A stretch of 64,000 bases of DNA from Plantago major (Eukaryota > Streptophyta > Magnoliopsida > Lamiales > Plantaginaceae). The stretch lies in NCBI GenBank assembly GCA_026545765.1, contig CM048840.1, positions 44,288,959 through 44,352,958 on the forward strand, written 5' to 3'. Shown here piece by piece: positions 36,969-47,521 of this stretch. Position 1 is the first letter of the stretch; each line of letters opens with the position of its first letter. Under the pieces are notes generated by a model. It saw nothing but the letters and a program-made list of their open reading frames with translations. It did not search any database and had not been told where the DNA came from. A program made the position numbers and the translations under genes.

Positions 36969-39188
36969 TTCGTCCGAGCGACATAAAGAAGACGGTATGC
37001 CCCAGTTTTTTGTAATAGTGCCTCCGCCAAAAAAAGGTCATTATTTTGCCCATCATCCGTTGTTGTACAAACATACTTATCTTTGATGAATGTTGTCGGT
37101 TCGGCCCTTTGATGGCTCGAACTATTTTTCGCCAATGAAACACTAATGTTGTCAAGCTATCTTTCACAAGATTTAACTTCAGACTTATGAAATTCGCCAA
37201 TTCTCGAGACTCGATAGTGGTTCGCCTCGAGTCTGGCATCGCCAAGACCTTAATCTTCTTGATGCAAATTCTCCTCATGGTCTGGGGACGCATCAACCAC
37301 AGCCCATTCAATCGGAAGCTATAATAGAAATAAACGGCCTCAATCGTTCGAGCCACGCCTGGAGTGGCCAGCTCGCGAGGGAAAATAACGTCGCTCAGAC
37401 GTGATAAGTTAAGACGATCTCGACGCTGACTGGTGTGTCTTCCCGAGTCATGCGACCGTGGTGAGATAGTAAAAGATGATCAAAGATAATAAAGGTTTCT
37501 ATACTTAATCATCGCTTGTTGATGTTGTTATGTTAGCCTTAGCTTGATACGCCGAAAGTGAGTAGCTTAGTCGGTATGTTCGACTGCATGGATCATTGGC
37601 TAATGGAAGTCAAGAGCTGTGCCCATGTTCGCCCAAGCCCATTTCCGTGAATATGGGACACGTGTCCGCCCAATTGGTCTTCTTTCTATATATACTCGCT
37701 TTCAGACGGCTTTTTCTTAAGACATCTCGCCTTTATAGTAACTAAAGGTCCGGAGCTCGAGTCCGAAAGGTCAGTGAGCATGTTTATGCCATTACTCGCC
37801 CGTGATCTCGCCCCAAGGGTTTCTCCGATGCTCGGAAGTCTACCCGGCCGGTTCTTTGGTGAGAGTCGTGGAAATCAAATCGCTTTAAAGCCAGCCGATC
37901 TTCGAGAATATGGTCCGCATCAGTGAGGCCTAAAATTTTGACAATCAATTCTCCGATCGTCAAAGCACCTTCTTTCTCCGGTCAGGTCTATATCCGTGAC
38001 TTTTAGCCCGGAGAGGTAGATTAGCCGGTTGGTTCGGGATCGTGAAATAGTCGGTTTTGAATCTCAATGCATCCGAGGCATTCCGCCCGTTATGTGCCCG
38101 GGGCGACAAGTCAGAATTGGTTTGATAGAATCCTTCCAAGATTGTGGTTCGGCCGTAAAAACCGCCTCAAATATTGGGAGGTTTTCTACCAACTCCAGGT
38201 CTAGTTGTTCGCTGTTCGGATGGAGGGAGATGTATCCCTTGAGTAGGTCTTCTAGCTCGCCCTCGAGGATGTGTATCCGAGCGGTTTTTGCTTAAGGATC
38301 GTATTTCCGGATTGAAGGCTCGAGGGAACTATTTGCACTTTTAAGGGGTCCCCAAAGGCCGAGCTTGTTCGGAGTCGGATCACTGGGACCCCGAAGTAAC
38401 CTTTCCGGTGACTCGCTTGTTTTGCACCTAAGGTCTTTCGTCTGAGCACCGGTTTTATTGGTGGTCGCTGTAATTGAAGGCTCGAGGTAGCGCCATAATT
38501 TTGGAACGGAGTCCCCGATAATGGCGGTCTTGTTGGGACTCGACCAATGGTAGCCTCCTGAATGATTTGTTGACCTGACCGTTGGTCGCTTCCAATACTC
38601 AATTGGGGTGTATTCATAGTATTTGTGAGGCGATCCGGATTGTCAAGCAGATTCTTGTTGTTTTGAGCTTTCTTTTCGCTCAAGGTGATGAAGTATCCTT
38701 TCGAAGGCCAATGGTCTGGTTATCTCGTCCGCCGTTAGTCTTTAGATCGTCCAAGGGGCTTCAAGCCTTTGTCAAAAACAATCAAGGTTGGATGGTGGAA
38801 TTCTTCTTCCCTGAGCACCCAAAATGTAGTCAATAGTGCTCTTGACGGGTTCGTCTTAAGAGACCAGAAGTTGATTAGACGCATCAGAGAAGTAAATAGA
38901 TAGAGTAGGAGCTTGTTGTAAGCCCGATTAGGGCTCTTCAACCTCGACTTTGTAAATTTGTACCTCGCTTAATAAAAGCGATTTTGCCTTTTGTGAAGGC
39001 TCTGACATCGCTCGATAGGTTGGTCCGATCCGATCAATGTATGATCTAGTTCGATCGAGTAGTTAGATATCTTCATGGCCCGCTCAATCATGAGATTGAA
39101 GGGCATGATTATCCATAATATTTATGAAATCACAAATGTATTGATTTGACGGAAATCGGATTACAACTCGAGGGCTTCGAGGCCTTTT
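36969..39188. other. Element 1 hypervariable region between pol end and aORF end
   Basis: No convincing gene. The region corresponds to 50850-53199 of element 2 in opposite orientation and shares scattered blocks: the G-box/TATA module at 37656-37694; a block with GAAAGACCTTAGGT and GATCCGACTCC (minus strand, around 38360-38440); and repeated CTCGAGCCTTCAAT near 38310 and 38480. The minus-strand open frame 38252-38683 (143 codons) partly matches a plus-strand frame at 51461-51817 in element 2, but alignment is patchy and I cannot call it coding. Such 3' regions of Tat elements are known to vary fast and to contain internal tandem repeats. Confidence 0.6.
37656..37694 (+). promoter_or_regulatory. 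Promoter-like module: G-box, CCAAT-type box, TATATATA
   Basis: GGACACGTGTCC (37656-37667), a perfect 12-bp palindrome with a G-box core CACGTG, is followed by CAATTGG (reverse CCAAT) and TATATATA at 37687-37694. The same module, mirror-oriented, is at 52445-52405 in element 2, with flanks such as ATATGGGACACGTGTCC kept. Read in this direction it would drive RNA antisense to pol. Function is inferred from motif and conservation only. Confidence 0.5.
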
Positions 39189-40600
39189 TCAAAAAAAACA
39201 AACACAAAAAACAGTGTCAGATAGAGGAAGGTGATAGTCGCTGCCATACTTCTCTAAGTGAAAAACTTTGGAGATTCTCGCATTCCAAGTTCTCTTCAAG
39301 GCCCCGCCTTGTTCATCTTCTAGTTCAAAGCTTCCATTAACTCTGCCCTGTATCCTTGTACGGTCCTTCCCACTGGGCTTAAGTTTCCCCACATGACTTA
39401 GTATATCGGCTCTTCCGAGGACTAAGTCTCCTACTTGTATGTCCTCGAAGGACACGCTATCAGGCTCGAGCGTCACGGCTTGGTACCGGCGATGTTGGCC
39501 TGCCTTATCGCGCTTGTCTTCAAGGAGCTCAAGGTCATAGATCCTTGCAGCTCATTATCAATCGGGTCAGAGTTACCGGTCGATTCTCCGGGTTGCTACC
39601 ACCGCCTCCGGAGGGATGACCACCGGATCCATAGACCAAGGAGAAAGTTGTTTCAGGTGGCGGGCCGTTGTTCGACACGCCCAAAGGACCGCCAAGATCA
39701 TCCGCCTAACTGCCTTTGGAAGTCCTCAACCTTTTCTCCAAAATTTTGATTACGGTCTTGTTGGTGGTTTTCACCGCCATCGCTCGGTGGCCAACTAAGT
39801 AAAGTGTTGTTCTATTTTGAAGGAAGCCACCTTCACTCGACCGTAAAATTGTGCTCCATTGTCTCAAACTAGCACTGTGGGAGTCCAAACCGCAGATGAT
39901 GTTCTTTCGGATGAATGTCCAACTCGCCGGTGATGGTTGACATCGCTCAGCCACCCACTTAGTGAAGTACTCCAACGCCACTATCAAGAACTTCTTTGAT
40001 GTGTTCCTCTAAAGGGACCAACTATGTCTATGCCCCATTGATCAATGGGCATCCTATTGATTGGAATCATAGGGTCGGGTCGCGTGGTATGTCGCATAGT
40101 ATCGGGCCCTCACAGAGCGGGCGATGTTGGCAACATCCATGTCGATAGTCCAATAGTATCCCTGCCTTATGATCTTTTGTGCCAAAGTTCTTCCCTGTAA
40201 TGACTTCCAACTTCCGGCGGATCTCTTCCATCGCAGCTTCGCTTCGAGGATCTAGGGCACCTCAAGTGAGTTCTGCTGTAAGATCTCTGTAGAGATCTTC
40301 TCCATTAAAGTATATGTTAGCTCGGCATCAATCTTCCTAGCCTCTAGGATCCATAGGTAAAGTGCCATCCTCGAGGTAACGGAATATATCACCATCCAAT
40401 TCTTTCGTGCTCACAAGGAACATCTTTCCGCTGGGTTTGCTGTGGAGGATTCCGCTGGTCATTAGGATGACACTTCAGGTCCAAAGCTCCTAAGGCCGGG
40501 CGATTTGGAGAGGGCATCGCTTTTCATTCCATTCTCTCGTGAAATTGGTTAAGAGTAAATTCTTCAAATTGCTCAACCTCTTCTTGAGGAGTTCCAAGTA
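39189..40600 (-). pseudogene. Integrase of element 1, broken
   Basis: On the minus strand the tail reads LEDEQGGALKRTWNARIS, ending at a stop at 39189. The core is visible as YFTKWV and KTTNKTVIKILEKR in the frame 39987-39706, and as a DNGAQF-type segment whose preceding codon is TGA where element 2 has TCA. The HHCC zinc finger around 40120-40240 is out of frame: the CAC GCC GGA AGT of element 2 appears as CGCCGGAAGT. No active enzyme is possible. It is the minus-strand counterpart of the intact frame at 49372-50502. Confidence 0.85.
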
Positions 40601-41150
40601 TTTGATCATGTTAGTCCTTCGTGGTGAAAGACCCGAGAACTGGATCAGATGAGCCGAGTCCGTGTAAAGCTTTGATCCTTTTACTCAAGGGCTTTCCATT
40701 CTTAGGCCGGTGATAAGTGCTTCATATTCGCCTCGTTGTTTGTCACTTTGAAATTGAGAGTGATGGCGATTTAGCTTGGCTCCTTCAGACTTTCAAAGAA
40801 AATTCCTATTCCTCCCAATCGCCCAGCTTGATGATCCGCCCACTTGTAATGTCCACCATTCTTTGTCTCCTTCCTTTCCTCCTAAAGTGGGAGTGGTGCT
40901 TTCAACCTCCGCTTCTTGCTGAAGACGCAGCTTGTCGAGGTATCGAAGTTTCTCATCCAAGAGAAACATGTGCCTCACTCTTAGTGAATCATCCATAGGT
41001 AGGTAGTATTCACCACAGTCGGACGCCACCTCTTCGTGTCTCTTCTACTTCTTCCTCTCCACTTGATTCCTTGATCCGCAATCACCACATGACTAGCCTT
41101 TTCCGGAATTTCGTTTCTTCTTCGCTTTCTCCGGATAGTCTACCGTGAAG
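40601..41150 (-). pseudogene. Second RNase H (aRH) of element 1, catalytic Asp lost
   Basis: The minus-strand frame 41029-40793 reads ...YYLPMDDSLRVRHMFLLDEK... then KEWWTLQVGGSSS. Element 2 has WTLQVDGSS at the same place, so the first catalytic Asp is Gly here (GAC to GGC). The following glycine-rich strand breaks into another frame. An additional RNase H between the RT-RNase H unit and integrase is a hallmark of Tat-branch elements. Confidence 0.8.
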
Positions 41151-42600
41151 TCGGCCGTAACTTGCGCCTTCTTGGCGATGGGGCTTGATACCCAATATCA
41201 TATTCACTTAGCTCAATAGCCCATTCGACAAAGGCCCGACCGATCCGGTTTTTCCAAGACATGTTTGAGTGGCTCATTTGTAAGGACCACAATCCGATGC
41301 GACTTGAAGTAAGGCTTTAGTCTTCGTAAGCAGTAAACCAAAGGCGAATGCAGCTTCAACCTCGACATATCCGCTCGAGCCTACAAGAGCTGCTCAAGTA
41401 GTAGATTGGTAAATGCTCGCTGTCTTGTAGCCGCATTTAGTACGTAACTCATTGCTTACCTGGTGGCCAAATAGAGATAAAGAGTTTCGCCCTCCATAGG
41501 TTTGGACAAGGTGGCGAGAGGAGATACTTTTTCAAGTTCTCCGTATTTCTTCGCACTCCTTTGTCCACTCAACTTATTTCCTTTTCAGAAAATCTTAAAG
41601 AAGGGAAGGTTCTTTCATGGACTCGAGATAAAACGGCTCAACGCCATTACCTTTCCTAGAAGCTTCAACTTCATCGACGGTCTGGGTCGTAAGGATCTAC
41701 AATTGCCTTTATTTTCTCCGGGTTAGCACCGATGCCTCTTCTCGTGACCATGTAGCCGAGGAATTTTCCCTTGACCTCGAAGTGCACTTTTCGTGGTTCA
41801 CCATTCCATATTTCCTAGAATAGAAAAGCAATTGTTGAGGTGTTCATGTGCTCTTCACGTGCTTTTCACAAGCATGTCATCCACATAGACTTCCATGGTT
41901 TTTCCCAATTCTTCCTTGAACATCTTGTTTACCAAATTGGTAAGTAGCTCCTGATTCTCGAGGCCAAAGGGCATGACCTTGAAGCTAATAGACTCCTACC
42001 ACAAAGAATGCCGCTTTCGATGTCTTCGAGCCATCCTAATTTGGTAGAAGCCTTGGTATGCATCCATGAAGCTTAGAAGTGCACATCCCGCAGGAATCAA
42101 CCAAATTGATCTATACGCGGTAATGGATAAGGATCCTTCTGACAAAACTTGTCGAGTCTAGTGAAGTCATTGCACATTCTCCACTTTCGGGCTTTTTCGG
42201 TGAGGACCACGCTATGCACTCCAAAGTATCCGACTTCTTCGACATGACCCGCTTTCATTAACTTGTCAACCTCCTCGCTATGATAGCATCCTCAATGGTC
42301 CAAGTCTTTCCTCTTTGCCGGATGTCAATCAGATCCATGTTCGCGGTGAACCGCAATCCGGTCTATCCCTTGAGATCATCTGCTCCAAGCAAAGATGTCG
42401 CGATTGTCACCAAGGCAAGTGATGAGCTTCAGCCTATTTCCACTCATCTCCGCTCCAATTCGAGTTGTTCTTCCGGATTTTCTTCACCACTGGACCTCTT
42501 CAAGGCTTCATGGGATTCTATTCTAGCCTTGGGAACTTTTCTCCGAATGATCCGATACCGATCTCTTCCTTTGGTGGTGTTAGAGTAATTGAGAATGGCT
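41151..42600 (-). pseudogene. Reverse transcriptase and first RNase H of element 1, broken
   Basis: Minus-strand matches to the element 2 RT are clear: a block for the QGFYQIRMA motif near 42030-42060, MPFGL near 41975, and the catalytic YVDDML at about 41875-41893 followed by VKS. The RNase H part lies around 41250-41480 (counterpart of 48494-48870). Frameshifts and stops fragment it, and no frame exceeds about 75 codons. Confidence 0.85.
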
Positions 42601-43020
42601 AAGAGGGCCCTTAGCTAACCGAAGGACAGTGTTCTCGGCCCCTCCGTCGACATGATGTAGCATTCCTGTGCTTCTAATGTTGCCCATTTCTTCCCCACGC
42701 TGCTCGGGTTGGAAACTTCACGCCAGGTAGGGAAGAAGCGATTGCTCAATTGGTTAAGTCCCCGGCCCAAGATCGCTATAGTCGAAGGTGCTATCTACTA
42801 CCACAAAGAGGATACCGGGTCACTCTTTTTAAAAGTGCCCATGGAGACTTTCAAAGGTATACTTCCAATGGGACGCATGCACCCTCCAAAACCTACTAGT
42901 GAGGTATATACTCATCCATATTGTATTTGCCCCAGATGCATTTGCTCAACAAATTCTTTCGATAGGACATCGAGGAGCTTCCGTGGCAATCACTAGAGAA
43001 ACAACCAAGGGACATCGGTC
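42601..43020 (-). pseudogene. Aspartic protease of element 1, active site deleted
   Basis: Compared with element 2 (46853 onward), the minus strand runs ...GATTGCCAC directly into GGAAGCTCCTC. The 31 bases that encode the strand before and most of the DTG active site in element 2 are missing at about 42982-42983. Downstream similarity resumes (GCAAATGCATCTGGGGCAAA, GTAGGTTTTGGAGG). Without the catalytic aspartate the protease cannot work, whatever the other frame breaks. Confidence 0.82.
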
Positions 43021-44916
43021 CTTGAGATCTCCTCCGCCAGACGCTGGTGGTGGATCTCGCCATCGCCAAAGGTGATTGCATTTGTGCCTTTTAAGGTCAG
43101 GGCCGAAGCCCTGCTGTTGTTTCTAAGTGTCGCTGTCCTTTCCTCAGATTGCCATCTCCCCGCTGACCTCCCGCAATGGCATTGATGACTCAACAGACGG
43201 AGGTTCTCCATTCCCCGCTCTTCGTGGTACCTTGATATCTTTGGGCCGCCGAGGTGGCATTTCTACCGAGGTGGTGGTAAAGATGCCGGAGGTTCGTAAC
43301 CACGCCCTCTCTTCTTTGCTCATTCCTTCTATGCTCGAGGGTTCTTCCGCTGGTTCTTTCAACTTCCCGCTTCTCACTAGTCTTTCAATTGCCTTTAATT
43401 GATGCAATCCTCACGGATGACCTTTCCGCTTGTGGAACCTATGATTTTTAGAGAATTTACTCTTCTTGTCGCTCGATGTGTTTAGCCATTGTATATCTAA
43501 GTCCTTCTCAATAATGGAAGCCAAGATGTCTGATCTGGTCCTGCTGAGGCACGATACTCGGGCGATCTCCCGGTGGAGTTCTTTCTCCGTGGAATTCTTT
43601 TCTCGCTCACATCTCTTTTTGCTCGAACTTCCTCGACGAGGAGGGAGTTCTCGTCATTGTTCTTTTCCTTCTTGATCCCGCCTTATCGGGATATTCCTTC
43701 GTAATCTTCTCCATACAGACTCCTTCGCAGATTTCTTCCAAGTACTTTTCAGCAGTGATCTCCTCATGGAAAGCTTCCTTCTAAGCTCATCATTATAAGT
43801 GTATATAGGTGTCGGACCCGCCTTTGATGCTACGAGGCTCTCACCTGTCAGATTTCAAATGAAGCGATCAAGGAAGGTTATGAGGTCCTCATGCTCTTCC
43901 GGATTATGCCCGCCAGTGCTCAACTGACCTTCCTTCTTTTTTCTCAAACCTTTTCAAGAAAAGGAGGCAACGTCTGTGATAGGATTTGATGGAACCATTA
44001 GTAGTAAGGTCCACCAATCCATCGCTTCTCCAAAGAGTGTGGTGGAAAAGTTGAGAGCTTTCATGTCGCTGAGTCCATTGCTTTCCATCTTACTTTCAGA
44101 TTCTAGTAAGATGCCCCAGGCAAGTATCTCCATAGTAATGCTCAAGGTTTGGGATAACACAATGGGCTTTTCTTTTTTCGATCTCATCGCATGTAGGGTT
44201 GGGAGTTTTAACTACCACCTTCTCATGTGCTTTGACCATCCTGCTCAAGGTTGCAATTTTTGTTTCCAAGGCCTTCTGTTGGAGGTAGATCCGCCAGCTT
44301 GGGCCTTCACCGCCTGGGTTGATAGCTACATCCGGAGGAAGATCACCGATAGGAACGATCGGGGTGCTTTCCGCCATTTGATCTCTAGGTGCTTGTTGTT
44401 GAGCTCCTTGCCGACTGGCTTCCATTTCATCTACTCGCGGCACTTCTGGACTTCTCCCTCGTTGTTCATGAGAAGTCATGCTTCTATTGAGAAGGTGTCT
44501 CGTATCTTCGTCGAGCTTGCTCCCCAACCTTGTTGGATCGGACGGTGCTCATTTCTTAATTGAGCGTTCACTTGCCGCCTCGATCATGCGGGTGGGCCGA
44601 GGAGGCCGGAGGTTGTTTGATCCAAGCACCCTGAATAGTGGTGAGTAAGAGGCCAAACCGATTCTCATTCATCCAACTCACTAGGACTAATGATCCGCCC
44701 ATTTGGGAGGGTAAAGTTTCACCGGGAGGACCATGTGTTCGACGGAGGAACCCGCCCTTCATCCCCAAGTGTCCGGACCTCATCGTTGATTAATGGCTCT
44801 TCCTCGCCAAGAAAGACTAGCTGTATGGCCATCACTGATCATCTACTACTTCTTGTTGAGACTCGCTACTCCTCTTCTAGTGGGAGGTCTCCCTTTGTCT
44901 TGGAGCAAAGCGCATT
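43021..44916 (-). pseudogene. gag of element 1, fragmented
   Basis: Minus-strand frames carry parts of a gypsy gag: RDQMAESTPIVPIGDLPPDV and CVIPNLEHYYGD (44527-44096), the shifted continuation MKALNFSTTLFGEAMDWW (44187-43954), EEHEDLITFLDRF near 43860-43900, and the C-terminal HKRKGH and LKAIERLVRSGKLKE (about 43440-43340). This is the Retrotrans_gag pattern (Pro-Asn-Leu-Glu-x-Tyr, later Trp-Trp). A standard CCHC zinc knuckle was not seen. At least two frame changes break it, and the N-terminal start is unclear. The plus-strand frame 43976-44563 is a shadow. Confidence 0.8.
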
Positions 44917-44983
44917 CAATGTCACATGCTGTTCTGCGGCCTTCTTGTTCTTGCACATCAAGAGAACGGGACTTTTGTAAAGA

Positions 44984-45001
44984 TTCCCACAGACGGCGCC
45001 A
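44984..45001 (-). promoter_or_regulatory. Primer binding site of element 1
   Basis: Minus strand TGGCGCCGTCTGTGGGAA begins three bases after the 5' LTR. The identical 18-mer follows the LTR of element 3 at 60733-60716, showing that the two use the same tRNA primer. I do not assign the tRNA. Confidence 0.85.
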
Positions 45002-45004
45002 AAA

Positions 45005-45900
45005 TGTCGAGGGTGTAACTCCCAACTACTTAGATTTATTTAACTCTTCTAATGGGTACCAAGATGAGGGGCCTTGCTAGATGATCGCCAAGGCGAAGAA
45101 CCAAAGGACCAACTACTCCGTAGGACCCGCACACTCGAGTGGGAAGAAGTCTTGCTAAGTGTCAAACCGATGAGACTTTACTGAGAGTGACCGAGGATCA
45201 ACTCAGATAATGCTCGTGATGTGACTAGGGATGACTTGTTCAAGTAAAAGTGACTTACTTGTTGGGATGTGTGCCTTATTTATAGGCTATCATCAAAATG
45301 GAAGGCCTCATAGATCGCCATGTGTACGGGCCAGATTGAGCCACCAATGCTAAGATGAGGCCCATAGCCCAATAATGAAGCTTTAGCCCATGCCATCTGG
45401 GCTTTAGGAGTAGTTTGGTCATTATTGGGAGAGTTCCGAGGATGTGACAGAGTCCGCCGAGATCCTGTGTTCGAGAGGTCGGTCCGATGCCCGATCCGGA
45501 CAAGACTGCTGTCACCGAGGAAGTTCTCCGCCTGCCCAACTCTTCCGATTCGAGCCCCGGTTCGACATCTCACTCTTTGGTGCCCACTTGCTTGGTAGCT
45601 TTATGAGATGGTCATGCCGATCCGAGTTGACATCCGACGGAGTCCTTGGCCTGAGAGGGTGCCGACTTAGCACCAGCTCCTTTCCTGTGGAGGCCTGACC
45701 AAGGTGGGTCGGACCTATGGTTCCGGTCACTCAAGTCCAAATCCTTTGTCCCTTTCTTTCGTGGTGGGTCGACCATTGATGGTCCGCCTGATCGGACCAT
45801 CGCTCGACCTAAGTGTCTCGGATCCTTTGGATGACTTAGGACGCCTCAGGATTCGTTCCTAGGTCCTTTATGACGGATTGGACATATTTCCGTATCAACA
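45005..45900 (-). repeat. 5' LTR of gypsy element 1 (LTR2)
   Basis: Plus-strand TGTCGAGGGTGTAACTCCC to TTTCCGTATCAACA, 896 bp, same orientation as LTR1. It is preceded (plus-strand view) by the PBS and followed by the ATCCA duplication. The minus-strand TATAAATA (plus TATTTATA, 45277-45284) is the likely start-site TATA box for the element RNA. Frames at 45276-45800 are chance. Confidence 0.92.
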
Positions 45901-45905
45901 ATCCA
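45901..45905. repeat. Target site duplication of element 1, right copy (ATCCA)
   Basis: Directly follows the LTR end TCAACA and matches 32229-32233. Here it belongs to the gag coding sequence of element 2, so element 1 integrated into element 2. Confidence 0.88.
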
Positions 45906-46416
45906 GAAAGAGCATGAGGACCTTAGAACCTTCCTTGACCGCTTCAATGCTGAAGTACGACAGGTAGAGCCTCATAGCATCAAAGAGCGGGTCCGACACC
46001 TATATGCTAACACTTATAATGATGAGCTTAGAAGGAAGCTTTCCAACGAAGAAATCGCCACTAAAAAGTATATGGAAGATATCTGCGAAGGAGTCTTGTA
46101 TGGAGAAGATTACCGAAGAAATGTCCCGATAAGGGCAGGGATAAAGAAGGGTAAAGAACAAGTACGACAGGAACTCCCTCCTCGTCAGGGGAAGTTCGAG
46201 CAAAAAAGAGATCTCAGGGATAGAAAAGAATTCCATAGAGAAAGAACTCCACCTAGGAGATACGCCGAGTATACTCACCAATGCATCAAGATCCTACATC
46301 TCGCTTCTATTGTTGTGAAGGACTTAGATATACAATGGCCTAAACCGCCAAGAGCAAAGAAGAAGAGTAAATTTTCTAAAGACTACCGTAGGTTCCACAA
46401 GCGTAAAGGTCACTGA
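45901..46416 (+). pseudogene. C-terminal gag fragment of element 2
   Basis: One open frame runs from the junction at 45901 (IQKEHEDLRTFLDRF...) through ANTYNDELRRKLSNEE and MEDICEGVLYGEDY to KDYRRFHKRKGH, stopping at 46416, 171 residues. It matches the end of gag in elements 1 and 3 (TFLDRF, EDICE.V.YGED). The basic, lysine/arginine-rich end suggests RNA binding; FHKxxGH is what remains of the plant gypsy motif near the nucleocapsid region. The N-terminus is missing because element 1 interrupts it. The downstream gag-protease linker 46417-46852 is frame-broken (TNILKWR..., GGPTGGDS-like in nucleotide terms). Confidence 0.85.
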
Positions 46417-46852
46417 CCGAGGATTGCATCCACCAAGATGTAAATTGAAAGACTAGTGAGAAGTGGGAAGTTGAAAGAACCAACAAAGTAAGAAGAACCT
46501 CCTGCATAGAAAGAATGAGCAAAGAAGAGAGGAGCGTGATTCTGAACCTCCGACAGGATCTTTACCACCACCTCCAGCGGAAATCCCACCTCGACATGCC
46601 CAAAGATACCAAGGGTACCACAAGGATACAGAAATGGAGAACCTCCCTTACAGTGGAATTATCAACGCCATTGCAGGAGGACCAACAGGGGGAGATAGCG
46701 TAAATGCAAGGAAAGGACCGCAACACTTAAGAAACAACGACAAAGCTTATACCCACCAAATTTTGAAAGGCACAAATGCAATTACTTGACGATAGTGAGA
46801 TCCCCCACCAACATCCTCAAGTGGAGGAGATCTCAAGGACCCCGATGTCCCT

Positions 46853-47521
46853 TTGGTTGTTTCTCTAGTGATTGCCACTTACAAGGTCAACAAGGTACTA
46901 ATCGACACAGGAAGCTCCTCCAATGTCATATCCAAAAGGACCGTGGAGCAAATGCACCTGGGGCAAATACAATATGGACGAGTATACACTTCATTGGTAG
47001 GTTTTGGAGGGTCTGTAGTACGCCCCATTGGAAGTATACCACTACAAGTCTCTATGGGCACCTTTCCGACAAGGGTGACCAAGACAATCCTCTTCGTGGT
47101 AGTAGATAGCACCTTCGACTATAACGTGATCTTGGGTCGCCCGGGACTTAACCAATTCAGAGCAATTGCTTCTCCCTTACACAACAGGGTAAAGTTTCCA
47201 ACCCCAAACGGCGTGGGGGAAGAAATGGGCAACGTGAGAGAAGCCTGGGAGTGCTATATCATGTCAACCAGAGGATCCACAGTACCTGTCCTTTTGGTCA
47301 CTAAGGGCCCTCATGGCCATTCTTCCATTACTCCAACGCCACCAAAGGAAGAAATCGGTATCGGGTCGCTCAAAGAAAAGTTCCCCAAGACAGCTAGAAT
47401 AGAATCCCATGAAGCCTTGAAAGAGGTCCAACTGGTCGAAGGAAATTCGGAAAGAACAACTCGGATTGGAACGGAGATGAGTACGGAAGTAGAGCTGAAG
47501 CTCATCGTCATTTTCGGATAA
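46853..47521 (+). CDS. Aspartic protease region of element 2, open frame
   Basis: 222-codon open frame. VVSLVIATYKVNKVLIDTGS at residues 2-21 holds the protease catalytic motif DTGSS, with flap-like GFGGSVVRPIG and the hydrophobic YNVILGRPGLN typical of retropepsins (second Gly-Arg-Pro block). The C-terminal 90 residues are the charged linker to RT (TPPKEEIGIGSLKEKFPK). The protease would release gag and pol products from the polyprotein. Upstream gag and downstream RT are in other frames, so the polyprotein is not continuous, but this domain has all key residues. Confidence 0.8.
   Translation: MVVSLVIATYKVNKVLIDTGSSSNVISKRTVEQMHLGQIQYGRVYTSLVGFGGSVVRPIGSIPLQVSMGTFPTRVTKTILFVVVDSTFDYNVILGRPGLNQFRAIASPLHNRVKFPTPNGVGEEMGNVREAWECYIMSTRGSTVPVLLVTKGPHGHSSITPTPPKEEIGIGSLKEKFPKTARIESHEALKEVQLVEGNSERTTRIGTEMSTEVELKLIVIFG

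Larger units (their letters stand above)
32234..45900 (-). mobile_element. Gypsy element 1: full-length, degenerate Tat-type LTR retrotransposon
   Basis: Both LTRs face the same way, each ending in TGTTGA/TCAACA-type inverted tips, with ATCCA on each side. Read on the minus strand the order is 5' LTR (45900-45005), PBS (45001-44984), gag, protease, RT and RNase H, second RNase H, integrase, a long non-pol region with an oppositely transcribed aORF, polypurine tract, 3' LTR (33136-32234). That order and the two RNases H fit the Tat branch. It lies inside the gag of element 2. Coding capacity is destroyed: the protease active site is deleted, the second RNase H has lost a catalytic aspartate, and frameshifts are frequent. 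It is therefore non-autonomous. Confidence 0.9.

Noticed and set aside
36769..37356. 195-codon minus-strand frame
   Set aside because: Opposite strand of the decayed aORF tail and the following spacer; no recognisable domain, and element 2 has no matching frame.
43976..44563. 195-codon plus-strand frame
   Set aside because: Shadow of element 1 gag, whose true frames are on the minus strand with the Retrotrans_gag signature.
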